A DNA stretch of 64,000 bases from Pseudoips prasinana. Its lineage: Eukaryota; Arthropoda; Insecta; Lepidoptera; Nolidae. Location: positions 19,337,501 to 19,401,500 of the forward strand of contig OX621242.1 in the NCBI GenBank assembly GCA_951640165.1, read 5' to 3'. Every line of letters starts with the position of its first letter. The stretch's first letter is position 1. Under the pieces are notes generated by a model, which saw only the letters and a program-made list of their open reading frames with translations, had not been told where the DNA came from and did not search any database. Shown here piece after piece: positions 44,096-56,139 of the stretch. The position numbers and the translations under genes are program-made.

Positions 44096-45582
44096 AAAAA
44101 GCTAAATAGCTTTCTATTTGTATAGACTCGCACGGATAGACTTATTAACTTAAAGGTTTAGTCAAATATCTTATATAATCCTTAGAGGATAATAAATGAA
44201 TTATTTTCTATTTATCCAGCAGATCTCAAACTGAATCTCTATACGAGTCTTTTACGATTTGAACATGTTCACGAATAGAATCTGAGGGGACATAAAGTGA
44301 ATTGAAATCGCCTATAAAAAAGCACTTATTTTTATGATAAGACTTTAAGAACTGAATAAGGTAAATAACTCATCAAAAGAGTTTTATAGGTAGGAAGGGT
44401 TTGTTGTCAGTATTTCTTTAATTGAAAAATCTTTTAATTTTCAATTATTACATTAGATCCGGCAGTAGAGAATGACGTGTATAGAAATGGAGACTCTTTG
44501 ATACTTTCAAGCCAGTTTTTCTTGAACCTCTTCAAGTAGGGTAAAGATGAAACTTTTTAACTCTTCACGAATTATGGACGTATCTTAACAATCAAAGGGA
44601 TCGAATAAATTATTCAAAGGAAATGTATTTTATCGCTGAAAAGAGGTTAAGAATCTTAGCCGTAGAAAATACTCATGATCTTCTAATTATTTTCTCAAGG
44701 GTATCAAATTCTAAACAAAATACAAGAGTTTATAACATAAGATTTTGAAAAAAAATAAGGATTGTAATAAATAAACTCATTGTTTTTTTCAATCTAGTCG
44801 AAACTTTTTAATCTAGTCCTTTTAAACTAGAGACACGCATTTTTTAAGTGTCCTTAATTGAAAACAGCACCATCTTTTATTTATCACTTAACAAAGATGT
44901 TTTTGGGTAAAGCTGCAGGACCTGTAAAATGTAGAAACAATTTTCACATTTAGAAATGTTGTGTACCGTTCTGTATCTTATATAATACATTAAATTTAGA
45001 TCAGTCTCGAAACGTTAGGTTGGAATAAAAAAATCTAACAAACAGTAAAAGACTATTTCTAAATGTGAAATTCTCGTTATAGAAAATGTAGTACTTTTTC
45101 GGAGCCATATAGGTCCTCTTCAAATTGCGTTCCCATTTGCGTACATCACGTATTAAACAAACATGTAATTTAGTATTGAATCGTTACAATATAACGGAAC
45201 CATATAACGAGATTGTTGTTCGAATCAGCCATTACACAGAGTGGAAATAAAGAAGACGTCTTAATTTCCAAATCCTGTGGAGTGGCGCCGGCGGGTCGCA
45301 AAGCTGTCGCAGTCTCCTTGGCGCCGAGATCCTACCACTATAAAAGTATAACCATCTGTAAGTATGAAACGTGTCAACATGGGGCACTGAACTCTTCTGA
45401 CCCCCAATTCGCATTGGCAGGCAAATTACATAAGTGTCATATCTAATGCAGTCTAATGAGCTCCAAGTGGGGCGTCTTGGTTATTTTAGAGCGACTATTA
45501 GACTTCTGTTTCGTGTTTATCTATGCTATATAATTTTATTACCCTTTAAAGAAGCTTTGCGGGTACAAGTTTTAATTAATAT
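44096..45582. other. No recognised repeat; one GC-rich patch
   Basis: 1.5 kb. At 45270-45440 a GC-richer block holds TATAAAAG (45341-45348) and a GTAAGT donor-like site about 10 bases later, inside a 77-codon frame with no domain. Neither a promoter nor an exon can be supported from this alone. Confidence 0.35.
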
Positions 45583-45845
45583 AGCCAAGGCTTGATCGTT
45601 GAAGCGGTCTCGAGTTCAAACTCAGACCAGACCACTGACTTTTAGATTTCATGTGTGTTTTAGAAATGAATTATCACATATTTGAACGGTGAAAGGAAAA
45701 CATTGTGAGGAAACCTACATGTCTGAGATTTGCCCGTAAATGTTCTTGATTGTGTGCAATGTCTGTCAATCCGGATTACGCCACGGAGTACGGACTATGG
45801 AAGTAGGCCCTCGCCCGGCAGTGGGACAGTGATGGGCTGCGTCAT
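45583..45845 (+). mobile_element. SINE-H copy, uninterrupted
   Basis: 'cggtctcgagttcaaactca' (B-box region), 'accactgacttttagatttc', 'acattgtgaggaaacctaca' and 'ctcgcccggcagtgggacag', then 'tgatgggctgcg'. The 5' head is degraded. Gives the reference order for the split copy in the duplicated unit. Confidence 0.8.
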
Positions 45846-47155
45846 CTGGGCGTCATATGCTTATTTAATGAACAGATATCGAACAATTTTACTCAGTAAT
45901 ATATTCTCAGTAATATAGTTCATGATACTATGCATCTTATGCATTGTACATCAGATTTTAAAACATGCTTTTTGTCGAATGTAGCCGATCCGATACTTTA
46001 ACACCAATATTTGAAACATTATTTTGAGGGGGAAATACGCCCGAATTTAACATACCTACGTAAAATAAAACAGTTTGTTGTTTGAATAGAGACACGGATA
46101 AAAATTACTTTACTTATTATTTCCTAACTTAAATTATGGAACTGATCAACGCCGTGTAGAACATCAACTTGAAAATACACAACAAAAGATTAACTTCCCT
46201 TATTAAAAAATCGATCGGCTGATGCGTTTTGTATGTGGAGCCAAAAGTTTGGTTTTGTATTTTACTAACTGGGTTTCTTGAATTTGTTCAGCTTCATGGG
46301 CGTTTCCAATACAAACCATACCAATATAACGAAAAAGCTTTATTATTCAACGACAAGAAATCCTCTAGGTGCCGTTTGATATTCTAACATAAATATCATT
46401 TACGGCAGAACATATAAGTATACAACAGAACAGAACAGAAATTTTACGATTATTTATTATTTACGATTTTTTGTTCCTACACATATTTTAATCATTAGAT
46501 ATTTTTCTTATTCACATCCTTCTGGTTAAAGTTCTGGTTAAGTCAAGGTTTCAAAGCAAAGAGATCAATCTGACGGGCTGGGTAAACATACTCATAATTT
46601 AGAACAAAAAGAGATCGCGTGCAGGATCAATGGATTTGCGAGTTCTCTGATGCACGAGGTCAGATTCAGTTAAATTACAGTGTTACACTGACTTGGGACT
46701 GTTAATTTACATTTATGAGGTAGAAAATAAATTACTAAATATATATCGTACCGTTTTGATCAGTCCTGTCGAACTTATAACTTATCATCTGACTCTGATT
46801 CCGTAGCATCCGAACCTTTCGTCTGTGATTCAGACTTTTGGACAGTATATTATACATATAGAGACTTTGAAAGATATATCTACGACTTAGTGGAATTGAC
46901 CAATTCGTAACAATGTGATACATTTTGAATAGATACAATTACCTCCAGTGACTCAACCGCAAAGGTCAACAGCTGATCAATATTAAACACAGTGTATTTA
47001 GCATATTTAGTCGATACCGTAGTAATTGGAATTATGAACTTTATGTTTTACATACTAAGCAATAATATTATCTATCATGAAATGTATTCTCAATTACTCA
47101 ATTATTGAAGGCCAATAATATAGCTATAAAATTAAATTGGTGCATTTCATTGAAA
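45846..47155. other. No recognisable feature
   Basis: 1.3 kb, AT-rich, no gene or repeat identified. Confidence 0.4.
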
Positions 47156-47290
47156 CAATATTTTTTTTCTTTTTTTTTATGTCATAGGTCGACAAACGAG
47201 CAAGTGGGTCACCTGATGGTAAGTGATCACCGCCGCCCATGGACACCCGAGGACAGCCAAACACCAGAGGAGTCGCGGGTGCGTTGCCAG
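47156..47290 (-). mobile_element. LINE-M 3' end
   Basis: T-rich run (A tail read backwards) then 'cgacaaacgagcaagtgggt', 'cacctgatggtaagtgatca', 'ccgccgcccatggacacccg' and 'gtcgcgggtgcgttgccag'. This is a very common lepidopteran repeat; orientation is set by the poly-A side. The 56272 copy agrees. Confidence 0.75.
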
Positions 47291-47907
47291 CCTTTAAGAG
47301 TCAGCAAACAAGTGTTGCTGACCCTTCACCCCACCCCGATGAGCTCTGGCGACCTTACTCACTGAGTGTGAGTGTACATTATTTTTTATATTTGAACAAA
47401 CGCTCTTAGGTTTTTTGCACCAAAGGCGACTTTTAATCTTGACGACAAGATAATATATTCGCATACAAAAAATTTGACTTTGGTGCATAAGACAACGATT
47501 CTTAAAAATAGTGCTTCCAACAAATTATTGATACCTTAGGTTATTTTATTGTTCATTTCCTAGGAATCTCTATTTTTATTGATAAAATACAGTCCATATT
47601 ACGTACTGCTTATGTAATTATTTGTAGATGAAAGAATCTTTAAAATCCAGTAAGTTGTTTTTGAATTTATCCATTACCAACAAACATCAAAACTAAGCCT
47701 TTTTTAACGACACGCATTAATATTTTGCGAACTACGCGTTAAAAAGGCGTCACAACGATAATCTCTTACCATGGATTGCAAATGAATGCACTCGCGCCAT
47801 ATGTATAGCTTGATTTTATACACCCCGCCGTAAACCACAGAATAATAAAACAAAGAGTTTAATTGTTAAGTGAGTAAAGTCAATTATTCCATATACACAT
47901 TCACCTC
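47291..47907. other. No recognised feature
   Basis: GC-rich tail of the LINE-M block to about 47360, then AT-rich sequence. Confidence 0.4.
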
Positions 47908-47910
47908 CTG

Positions 47911-48151
47911 GGGCTGTACCGGCTAAGTCGCCGAACATCGATTTCTTAAATGACGTTCAGATAAATAAAGGTTAAAAATTACTTAATCAATGGTTAAATC
48001 GGCTTCAACGTTGACAATCGATTCCGGACCATTAATTACGTCACATGTCCTCATGGAAGCCGATTTAACGACTGATTAAGTCATGTTTAACAGTCATTTA
48101 TTTGAACGCCATTTAAGAAATCGATGTTCGGCGACTTAGCCGGTAGAGCCC
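47911..48151. mobile_element. MITE-P, 241-bp foldback element
   Basis: Arms of about 96 bp with roughly 87% identity. Left end GGGCTGTACCGGCTAAGTCG, right end its reverse complement with one change (GGGCTCTACC). The block 'ccgaacatcgatttcttaaa' is perfect in both arms. CTG lies on both sides (47908-47910, 48152-48154), a possible 3-bp target duplication. No coding capacity. With 3-bp duplications CACTA-like or Harbinger-like origins are possible; unresolved. Confidence 0.85.
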
Positions 48152-48843
48152 CTGGTCGAATATCAGACACAATGTTGAATATCTCAATGGAGGTTTCATT
48201 CATTTGCGCGGGACTTATCAGCACAAACAATCCTCAAGCTTTACTATTGAGCTCGGCAATATTCCAATTGTGATAAAAAAAGGTTTAGTAGAAGTACACA
48301 ATAGTCACTTTTATTGAATTAAAAATACCATCGCTTACAACATTGAGCAATCTAGTTTTGTTACAAAATTTTAAGATATCAATGCAACTCATTAAAAAAA
48401 TATGTGTTGTAGTAGTCAAAGCTTAAAATATTAAATGTTGTTTTTTGTATATGTTCTACATTTCGACAGACTTACCCTGTATATTCTTCGGTATGATAAA
48501 CTTGCTAGTATACATAAGTACCTCGCGATAAATTTTGTATTAACTATTATTAAGCTTTGTCCATATTGAGTTTCATAGAAAAAGGCTATGCATGTGCGTG
48601 AAAAATAAAACGCCACTCAGTTTGAATTAATTAAAAGAAACTTTCGTATACTATTTGGTAATGCAGTTTCATTCTTAAAACAAAAAAATAATCCTCTATT
48701 AGGGTGACAAAAGAAATCATCAAATGTTATAATAATCTATGCTCACGCAGCAAGAATTATTTTTTACTAACACTAGTTTATAAGTTCTCGTTGTATCTAA
48801 CACATATGGAATTTATTCAAAATTAAATTATTATTATTATAAA
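48152..48843. other. No recognisable feature
   Basis: AT-rich; the 61-codon minus frame at 48431 is unsupported. Confidence 0.4.
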
Positions 48844-50970
48844 CTAGCTGGTGCCCGCGACTTTGTCCGCGACAATTTTGAATGATGACCAATGTAACTA
48901 CTTACTTCTAGCTTAATCTATAAAAATATAATTTTTGAAACAAATAAGCAATATAAATTGAATAAAACCTAACCTATAAATAACCTTACTAAGAAATAAA
49001 TGAAAGACTACTTTGCTACTGTCATTTACAAAAAGGACCCGATATCATCAAGCAAAAATCAAAGAATACATATCAATTGTCCTTAAGTATAGTCAGTAAG
49101 TCAAATAAAGTAAAATAATAATCAACGATGCATTAATCACAAATGTAACTCCCATTAGATTAGGTTGCGACATTTTGTGAACGAAACCATAGCGCGATCT
49201 AAAACGATGATTACGCCATCTACTAACAAAAATATAGGTAAACTTGTAAAGCGGTAAAATTAAGATGTGTGCATATATTTTTGGTGAGATTTAGGCGATC
49301 ATCTATTGATTCATTTTTGGACGACCTATTTCAAGCATTTATTTATTTTAACCGATATGCCAATTAAGTTCCGCGATCTGAAACGATATTAACGCCATCT
49401 AGTTACAAAATTGTGAACTTGTAGATCAATAAAATTAAGATGATATTTTTTGGGTGCGATCATCTCGACACCAACAATTTATACTACGATAACTCGAATT
49501 TTAGATAAATTCGTTTTTTATCCCAATTTGATTAAAATGTCGTTTTTTTATTTGTTCTAAAATTTACCAAAAAAATAACTTACAAATCTTATAAAACGCT
49601 TTACTTAGATGACCTTTTTTAACAACAAATTATTCCCTGGATTGCTTTATTTTTAACTGAAAGACCAAATACCAATTTACATGCGTTTAACTCAAAAAAT
49701 ACAGACTTTCATACAAACTTACATCGCCTATTCTAGTCGTCCTTAGGGGTGGAATTTCCAAAAATCCTGAAATATATATTTATAATTTTTAGATGAAAGG
49801 CCATATACCAATTTTCATGCGTTTACCTCAAAAATGTCACATTTTTATACAATCTTACATCCCCTATTTGTCACCCTTAGGGGTGGAATTCTCGGAAATC
49901 CTGAAATAAATATTTTTAATTTTTAACTTACATCCCCTATCGCATGAAAATAGATACTTAGCATTTCAGTAAAAAAATAAAAATATATATTTCAAGATTT
50001 TTGGGAATTGCACCCTTTAGGGCTTTAAGCCCTAAAGGGTGCAATTCCCAAAAATCTTGAAATATATATTTTTATTTTTTTACTGAAATGCTAAGTACCT
50101 ATTTTCATGCGATTAACTTCAAGTCACAGTTTACATAGAAACTTACGTACCCTACTTTACGCCCTTAGGCGGGAATTCTCAAATATTCTGAAATATATAT
50201 TTTTATTTTTTTTTACTGAAATGCCAAATAACAATTTTTATGCGTTCAACTTTTCAAATTTTTATACAAACTTTCAAAAACCCTTCTTTAGTGGATGTCT
50301 ACGTTATAATAGGTACCTTCTGTCAAAATTTCAAGTCTTTAACTCCAGCCGTTTAGGCTGTGCGTTGATATATATGTCAGTCAGTCAGTATAAACTTACA
50401 TCACCTATTTTACGCCCTAAGGGGTGGAATTCCTAAAATTCCTGAAATATATATTTTTAATTTTTAACTGAAATGCCTAATTTCATGCGTTTAACTTAAA
50501 AATTGTCACATTCCCATACAAACTTACATCCCCTATTTTTCGCCCTTGGGGTGGAATTTCTAAAAACCCTGAAATACGTGATTTTTTATTTTTAACTGGA
50601 AGGCCAAATACAAATTTTCATGCGTTTAACTTAAAAATTGTCACATTTTCCATACAAACTTACATCCCCTATTTTCGCCCTTGGGGGTGGAATTTCCAAA
50701 AACCCTGAAATATGTGACTTTTTATTTGTAACTGGAAGGCCAAATACCAATTTTGATACCTTAAACTTCAAAAACGGCAAAGTTTCATACTAACTTAGCG
50801 CCCCTGTTTTACCCCCTTAGGGGTTGCATTTCGAAAAGTCCTTCCTTATTCCTTGTCTACATTATAAAGCAAACATTTGTGCAAAATTTCAGCTTTCTAG
50901 GTCCAAGGGTTTGGGCTGGGCGTTGATGAGTCAGTCAGTCAGTCAGGACTTGTCTTTTTATTTATATAGA
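48844..50970 (-). mobile_element. HEL-3 large Helitron-like element, 2127 bp, minus strand
   Basis: Plus-strand left end CTAGCTGGTGCCCGCGAC (3' CTAG reversed, after A) and right end CTTTTTATTTATATAGA before T (5' TC reversed). It aligns with 40537-42492 over the non-repeat half (for example 'atgcattaatcacaaatgta', 'atctgaaacgatattaacgc'). The repeat half has ~135-bp units at about 49683, 49819, 50104, 50484 and 50617. An internal copy of the 5' region lies at 50350-50395. It also holds the palindrome at 49941-50111. All open frames inside are shadows. Confidence 0.87.
49941..50111. repeat. 85-bp snap-back palindrome inside HEL-3
   Basis: Arms 49941-50025 and 50027-50111 around a single T at 50026, with one mismatch seen (GATACTTAG against the complement of CTAAGTACC). 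One arm is the normal repeat unit; the other is its inverted copy. Confidence 0.93.
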
Positions 50971-51096
50971 TTACTACTATGTTTGACAAATATAACAGTT
51001 ACATTTACATTACAAGTTTCTACTTAATTTTGTGAATCTCCTATATTTCGATCAACTTAACAATTACACCTTCCATATTCACAAACGCCAATTGTA

Positions 51097-51231
51097 CAGA
51101 CGCCAGCACATCAAACTGCCCCGATCTGTCGAATTTACCCAAATGAAAGTTAACCTTATGCTTTTGTGATAAAGTTCAATATTTATAATAGAAATTTGAT
51201 AGATTGTGGTAGCTGGATGTGCTGGCGTATG
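51097..51231. mobile_element. MITE-K, full-length 135-bp copy
   Basis: CAGACGCCAGCACATCAAAC at left and GATGTGCTGGCGTATG at right with TA outside both ends. Same length as the 6941 copy but about 20% diverged inside, so an independent insertion. Confidence 0.85.
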
Positions 51232-51714
51232 TACAATAAACTTGCGAGCAATACCCACGTTGCGATTAAATCTTCATTTCAATCATCATGCTTTGTTCGT
51301 ACTGAGCTCCGCAGATACCAGCCTACTGCATTCCCATTGTATGAAACATAAGTATGCTGACTTTACGGCCATCGATATGCCCTTTGTCCTTTTGTGACAA
51401 TCTAAAATCAATACCAGCAACATTTTCCATTTTACCCTCTGTTCTTTTTTAATAGCATCTTTGTTCTTTTCTGGTTACTGATTCTTAATTGTTGCCTAAT
51501 TACATAAAATATTAACAATTATAATTTTTTTATCAAATTTGATGTTGCCTTTGTATTTAATAAAAATAAAGACTAAATACCAACACTAGTAACTAGCATG
51601 ATAACGAAGATTCATTTCCGTCTACTGCGTTCTACCAATGAAATCACAGAAAAACAAATGAATGTCAGCATGCCCAGACAGAAAAAACCTTTTTTACGCC
51701 TAACTTTTAATCTA
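51232..51714. other. No recognisable feature
   Basis: Spacer between two MITE-K copies; no gene. Confidence 0.4.
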
Positions 51715-51841
51715 CAGACACACAGCTACCCCAATCTGTCAAATTTCTTTTATATATTTTCAACTTTATCACATAAACATAAAGTTCACTTTGAGTTGGG
51801 GAAATTTGTCAGATTGGGATAGCTTGATGTGCTGGCGTCTG
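51715..51841. mobile_element. MITE-K, 127-bp copy with deleted left tip
   Basis: Left arm CAGACACACAGCTACCCCAA lacks the GCCAGCACATCA part; right arm is intact (TTGATGTGCTGGCGTCTG). TA on both sides. Internal region nearly equals that of 6941-7075. Confidence 0.82.
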
Positions 51842-52038
51842 TACATAAACTACGTATAAACAAAAATCTATATAGAAAACGGTTACTGGACTAAGGGGTA
51901 GCTTAATACCATACTCTGACCTTTCTTTTTCTCCTTGACCCTTCTTTCTAACGGATGCCTTTATATTAAAGGTTTATAATTGCTTAGGCAACAACTAATA
52001 CTATTCATCATTGATAATGTAAGTATATTATTATCATA

Positions 52039-52133
52039 AAATTCCAAATATAAAGGGTAGAATATGCATATGCTCAAATACAGCTTAATCGTATTTGAGC
52101 ATATGCATATTCTACCCTTTATATTTGGAATTT
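52039..52133. repeat. Perfect 43-bp inverted repeat, 9-base loop
   Basis: Arms 52039-52081 and 52091-52133, opening AAATTCCAAATATAAAGGGT and closing in its reverse complement, loop AGCTTAATC. No mismatch seen. It does not match the other repeat families. Perfect arms mean it is recent or under conversion. Confidence 0.93.
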
Positions 52134-52280
52134 ATAATAATATTAATTTAAAATTAGTCAGACTAAAAAATTTGAATATCACTAAAAATAGTAAGAACAC
52201 ATAAGGTAAAATAAGTAGTAACTCAAAAAAAAAATTAAAACCCAACTGAAGGCTCTGGTATGTTCCAATATATCATATAT

Positions 52281-52535
52281 AAATATCCTTGGACATTATT
52301 TACACACGGTCATTTGGTCCCAAACTAAGCAGACCTTGTACTATGGAAATCAGATAGTGACATACAACATATACTATTCGTCTTTTGTAAATACATTCTA
52401 ATATAGATAATAACACCAACACTTAGCACAAACAGACATGTCCATGCACACAAATATCTATCCTGGGTGGGAATCGAACCCACGACCTCCGGTATGAAAA
52501 GCAAGCATTTGCCAACCACGCCAACAGGCCCGTCA
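52281..52535 (-). mobile_element. SINE-B full-length copy, minus strand
   Basis: 'tatccttggacattatttac', 'caaactaagcagaccttgta', 'agcacaaacagacatgtcca' and 'tgggaatcgaacccacgacc', ending 'gccaacaggcccgtc'. Confidence 0.9.
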
Positions 52536-53005
52536 AGAATACAGAAGAAGTCTAGCTATAGTCAGTTTATTATGGGTAACCTATTTAGAGTCAAATGCTG
52601 CCACATCCATCGGCATTGACTCTAAACCCTACACGTGACCCCTGGGTAGAGCAGAACTGTATCATATATTATACTTCGCTTTTTCAGTAACCTTTTATTT
52701 TTGTACTATAAGTTGATTAACCCAGGTTCAACGTATGTATTCTAACGCCACCTTAACATGAAAGGAGAACGTTAAGTGGTTTTGGCGACTTGTTTATTAT
52801 CCCGGCTGGTGAGTTCCGCAAACGATTTGCCGTCATCCTATCACAAAGTTCTATGTACCCAAGAGTTCCAAAATAGCCCGATAAAACGGTAGCAAATCGT
52901 CTATTGAATTCACTAAAAGCGAAAATAATGAAGGCGCTACAGTCACTTTGCGACCTTTTTTCTTATGTTTAGTATCGTTCTGCTCTATAAAATGCAATAT
53001 ACATC
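52536..53005. other. No recognisable feature
   Basis: Mixed composition; no gene or repeat identified. Confidence 0.4.
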
Positions 53006-53124
53006 CGGTTAGCTATGCCCCGCGGTTTCACCCGCGTTAAAATAGTTTTGGCGTAAAAGAGTAAGAAACATACATACATACATTTATACTCACTAACTTT
53101 CGCATTTATTATATAAGTAGGATG
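53006..53124 (-). mobile_element. HEL-1 copy, internally deleted, minus strand
   Basis: 'gttagctatgccccgcggtt' (reversed 3' end), 'gtaaaagagtaagaaacat' and 'attatataagtaggat' (reversed 5' end). Confidence 0.75.
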
Positions 53125-53226
53125 CCTATAGCGGTTTTGGCAGTGCACGCCGGAATAGCTCGCACATGGTAGATATTTTCGTACTTACTTGACACTTATC
53201 GTCATATTTTGGACTATCACACAATA

Positions 53227-53364
53227 TCTTTAAACATTGTGGCCTATGTGTTATTCTGATGTATAAGCTATATTATTGAAAAGTTTAGTAGTTTTAACGC
53301 GAAAGAGTAAGAAACATCCACACATACTTTACAAACTTTCTCGTTTATAATATTAGTAGGATAT
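53227..53364 (-). mobile_element. HEL-1 copy lacking its 3' terminus, minus strand
   Basis: 'ggcctatgtgttattctgat', 'acgcgaaagagtaagaaaca' and 'ataatattagtaggata'. Second minus-strand HEL-1 within 250 bases. Confidence 0.75.
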
Positions 53365-53456
53365 TAACCCCCGCCACTCAGTCGGTAGTGAACCTGCCTT
53401 AGGATCCAATGATTGCGGGTTCGACCAAAGACAAATATATGTATTCATGAACATGG

Positions 53457-54005
53457 CTGTCCTGTTGGTCTAGTCATTAGTAACACTGACTGCTAAGGCA
53501 GAGGTTTTTTTAATTTTTTATTACAAACAAAACAAACTTTTTTATAACAAATATTTACAAAGTTTGAGTACAGTTCTTACTGCCACTTAAACCACGGGGG
53601 ATTGTGTGTGACAGCAAATTGGATTCGACTCAATTTGGTCGGTTTAATATACAATACTAAGTAAACATATAACTAAAAGCAAAATTAGGTACATATTGGC
53701 TTAGTTTTGACACCATCCTGACACAATGCTTTTATGTATCAGGAAAATGTCATAACGAAGTTACAATAGGTCTAACATGTGTTTTTAGAACAGTTTTAAA
53801 GTTGTACATTTTAATCAAACTCTGGACATATCTTTGTGTTACGAAGACTTTGTTCTGTGTTTTAATGTAATTTAATGTTAATATGTATGTATTTAGAAAT
53901 ATACAACTATGTTTATCAGTTGTCTGGTTGCCATAGTATATCTGCCTATATTGGGATCAAATGGCAGTATTATAGTTGTCCCAAGGTATATTTTAGTTGT
54001 CTTGG
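53457..54005 (+). mobile_element. SINE-D copy with central replacement
   Basis: Head 53457-53507 ('cctgttggtctagtcattag', 'gactgctaaggcagagg') and 3' part 53876-54005 ('atatgtatgtatttagaaat', 'cagttgtctggttgccatag'). The B-box and body are missing. In their place are about 370 bp starting with a T run and 'aaacaaacttttttataac', probably the reversed 3' end of another retroposon. No clean target duplication, so insertion plus deletion. Confidence 0.7.
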
Positions 54006-54686
54006 TCTAAGCGGTTAATGTACATATATATTTACAGAATTAAAATAAAGTTTATAAGTATTTTTATCCGTTGTCTAGAATCCATTTGTTTAGTTAGGCA
54101 ACGTAGTGCCTATACGTGTCTTGGATATATGTTTTTTTTTTAATTTCAGAGACTAAGGTTGTTATTAAAGCTATTAAATCCACTTTTATATCCATGAAGC
54201 TGTTGAGTAAATACACGAACTCTTAAAACATAAAACTCCTTTTTTGTGGAATTGTTAACCAGTCTAACAAAAATAGAGTATTATAAACCAGCTGAGCTAG
54301 GTAAACGAAGACATATATTTTAAAAGTATCGAGCGAATCCCACGCGTTTCAAGATTTCTAAACGAAGACAAAAGAGAGCTAAGCATCAAGTGGTTTAAAA
54401 GACTTCCATTGGGGGATACACGAACAATAGCGCCCGCATTCTGGCGACGCGGCGACGCGGCGACGTGACGTTTCGTTTCTACAGGAGCGACTGTTTCTAA
54501 CTGCTGCAAAGTTCAAGTAATTTCCTGCCTCTGGGCATGTCGTAAATGTTTTTGCAGCTATTATGACAACAAAATCTGTATGTTACAGATTATGAATGTA
54601 CAAAAAACTCACATACAGCTGAAAATAAGTATCTATTTTATATTTCGTTACCTGGCAGATATTCCAGATACTTACTAATTGGCACT
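54006..54686. other. No recognised feature apart from a minisatellite
   Basis: A 70-codon minus-strand frame at 54297-54509 crosses a GC-rich minisatellite and is not supported as a gene. Confidence 0.4.
54443..54466 (+). repeat. 8-bp minisatellite, three units
   Basis: GGCGACGC twice, then GGCGACGT, in otherwise AT-rich DNA. Confidence 0.85.
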
Positions 54687-55242
54687 TCACCTAATACTTA
54701 CTAATTAAATGCGAAAGGAACTCTGTCTGTCTATCCCGCTTTCACGCTAAAACTACTGGATCGATTTAAATTAAATTTTGGTACACAGATAGTCTAGAGC
54801 CTGAGAAAGGACATAGGCTACTTTATAATGAAAAAAGGGTTGTAAGGGGTTGAAAGGGGGATGAAAATCTGTATGGAAGTATCGTCATGTGTAGAGCTAC
54901 AAGCTTGAAACTTGCTTGTATTTATTCGATTAAATAAATGTGACATTCATAGTTTGTAAAAGTTATACCCTCAAAGGTTTAAAATAACAAAACGGAATAG
55001 GGGATGAAAGTTTGTATGGAAATATGTAAGGTTTATGGGCATGTTTAATAAGTATTGCGACAAAAACTTTAAGATAAAAATGTCCTGTTTGCGATGTTAA
55101 GTCCCGTTTTGTTGATGTAATGTAAGTATTTTAATGTGAAAATATAAAATATTAATTCAATTCAATTCTATAAACAAAATTTCTGAGGTAACATTTACGG
55201 AGTCATTACAAAATGTGCGGAGGAAGTCGCGGGCACAGCTAG
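54687..55242 (+). mobile_element. Helitron-like element, about 555 bp
   Basis: 5' region 'ctaatacttactaattaaat' then 'gcgaaaggaactctgtctgt', 'ctactggatcgatttaaatt' and 'acataggctactttataatg'. Ends GTCGCGGGCACAGCTAG before T with 'gcggaggaagtcgc' upstream. The 5' boundary is approximate. Confidence 0.75.
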
Positions 55243-55486
55243 TGGTATATAATAATATTTATTTTACTTCGGATTACTCCATAAAGTGTTAGTTATTTAT
55301 CCTATGCTAGTATCAGTGTTTAATTAAAACAAATAATCAAGTACAAATAAACAAACATAAAATTAAAATTAAAATCTAACATTAAAATTCATTAGGGAAT
55401 GTCAGGTCATAAGTCAAATCTATACATATAATAACATTGTAGGAAAGTCAGAACTGTACATTAAATATTTTTTTAAAAGGATACTC
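55243..55486. other. No recognisable feature
   Basis: AT-rich spacer between two Helitron-like elements. Confidence 0.4.
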
Positions 55487-55715
55487 GGGGCGTGATCGAC
55501 AGTCGATATCCAAGCCAAAAAAAGTTTTTTGTCTGGTTGTCTGTATATATGTCCGGGCTAAACTCAAAAAGTACTGCATGGATTTACTTCTGCATGAATA
55601 TTACTAAGAGGTCGGGTCAACATATAGGCTACATATAATCACCCTATCACCTACAGGAGAGGAGCTGTGATAATTTATAAAATTGTACGCGGGTAAAACC
55701 GCGGGGCACAGCTAG
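55487..55715 (+). mobile_element. Helitron-like element, about 230 bp
   Basis: Ends AAACCGCGGGGCACAGCTAG before T. Body has 'aaaaagtactgcatggattt' and 'caacataggctacatat'-type motifs. The 5' end is uncertain. Confidence 0.65.
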
Positions 55716-55870
55716 TAATAAATAAGACAACAACATTAATGTCCAGCTATTCAGACCAATAGTACCTAAATTTAAGCAGAACAACAAAACACTGGTGCTG
55801 CTGCCCAGTTACTATTTGCATCCATTTAGTTTGGACAGGACAATCCTGACGCGATCCTATACAAGGTATT

Positions 55871-56070
55871 GACTGCACGTCTTGCGTAGTAGTTAAAGTC
55901 GCCTCGCTACTAACTCTTTTTCGGTTCGGATCACCGTATAGAAAGGATAACTATTTATGTGATTAATATGCGGTTGTTCTGATTCTGGATGTGCTTTGTA
56001 TCCATGAATTGCATGTTTGCAAAGTCCCTGCGATAAGGGGAGTCAATTCTTAATCATCTTGTGCGGGGGT
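55871..56070 (+). mobile_element. SINE-A copy, diverged
   Basis: 'gactgcacgtcttgcgtagt' (5' end and A-box region), 'gcctcgctactaactc', 'ttctgattctggatgtgctt' and 'tgcgggggttgcc' follow SINE-A order. B-box degraded. Confidence 0.65.
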
Positions 56071-56139
56071 TGCCATTCAAAATAAACAAGACATTCACAT
56101 CAGATTGAGCAATTAATTTCACTTAATCGCGTGTGTTTA

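Noticed and set aside
50107..50436. 109-codon plus-strand frame
   Set aside because: It lies entirely in the repeat half of the HEL-3 element and has no helicase or other domain.
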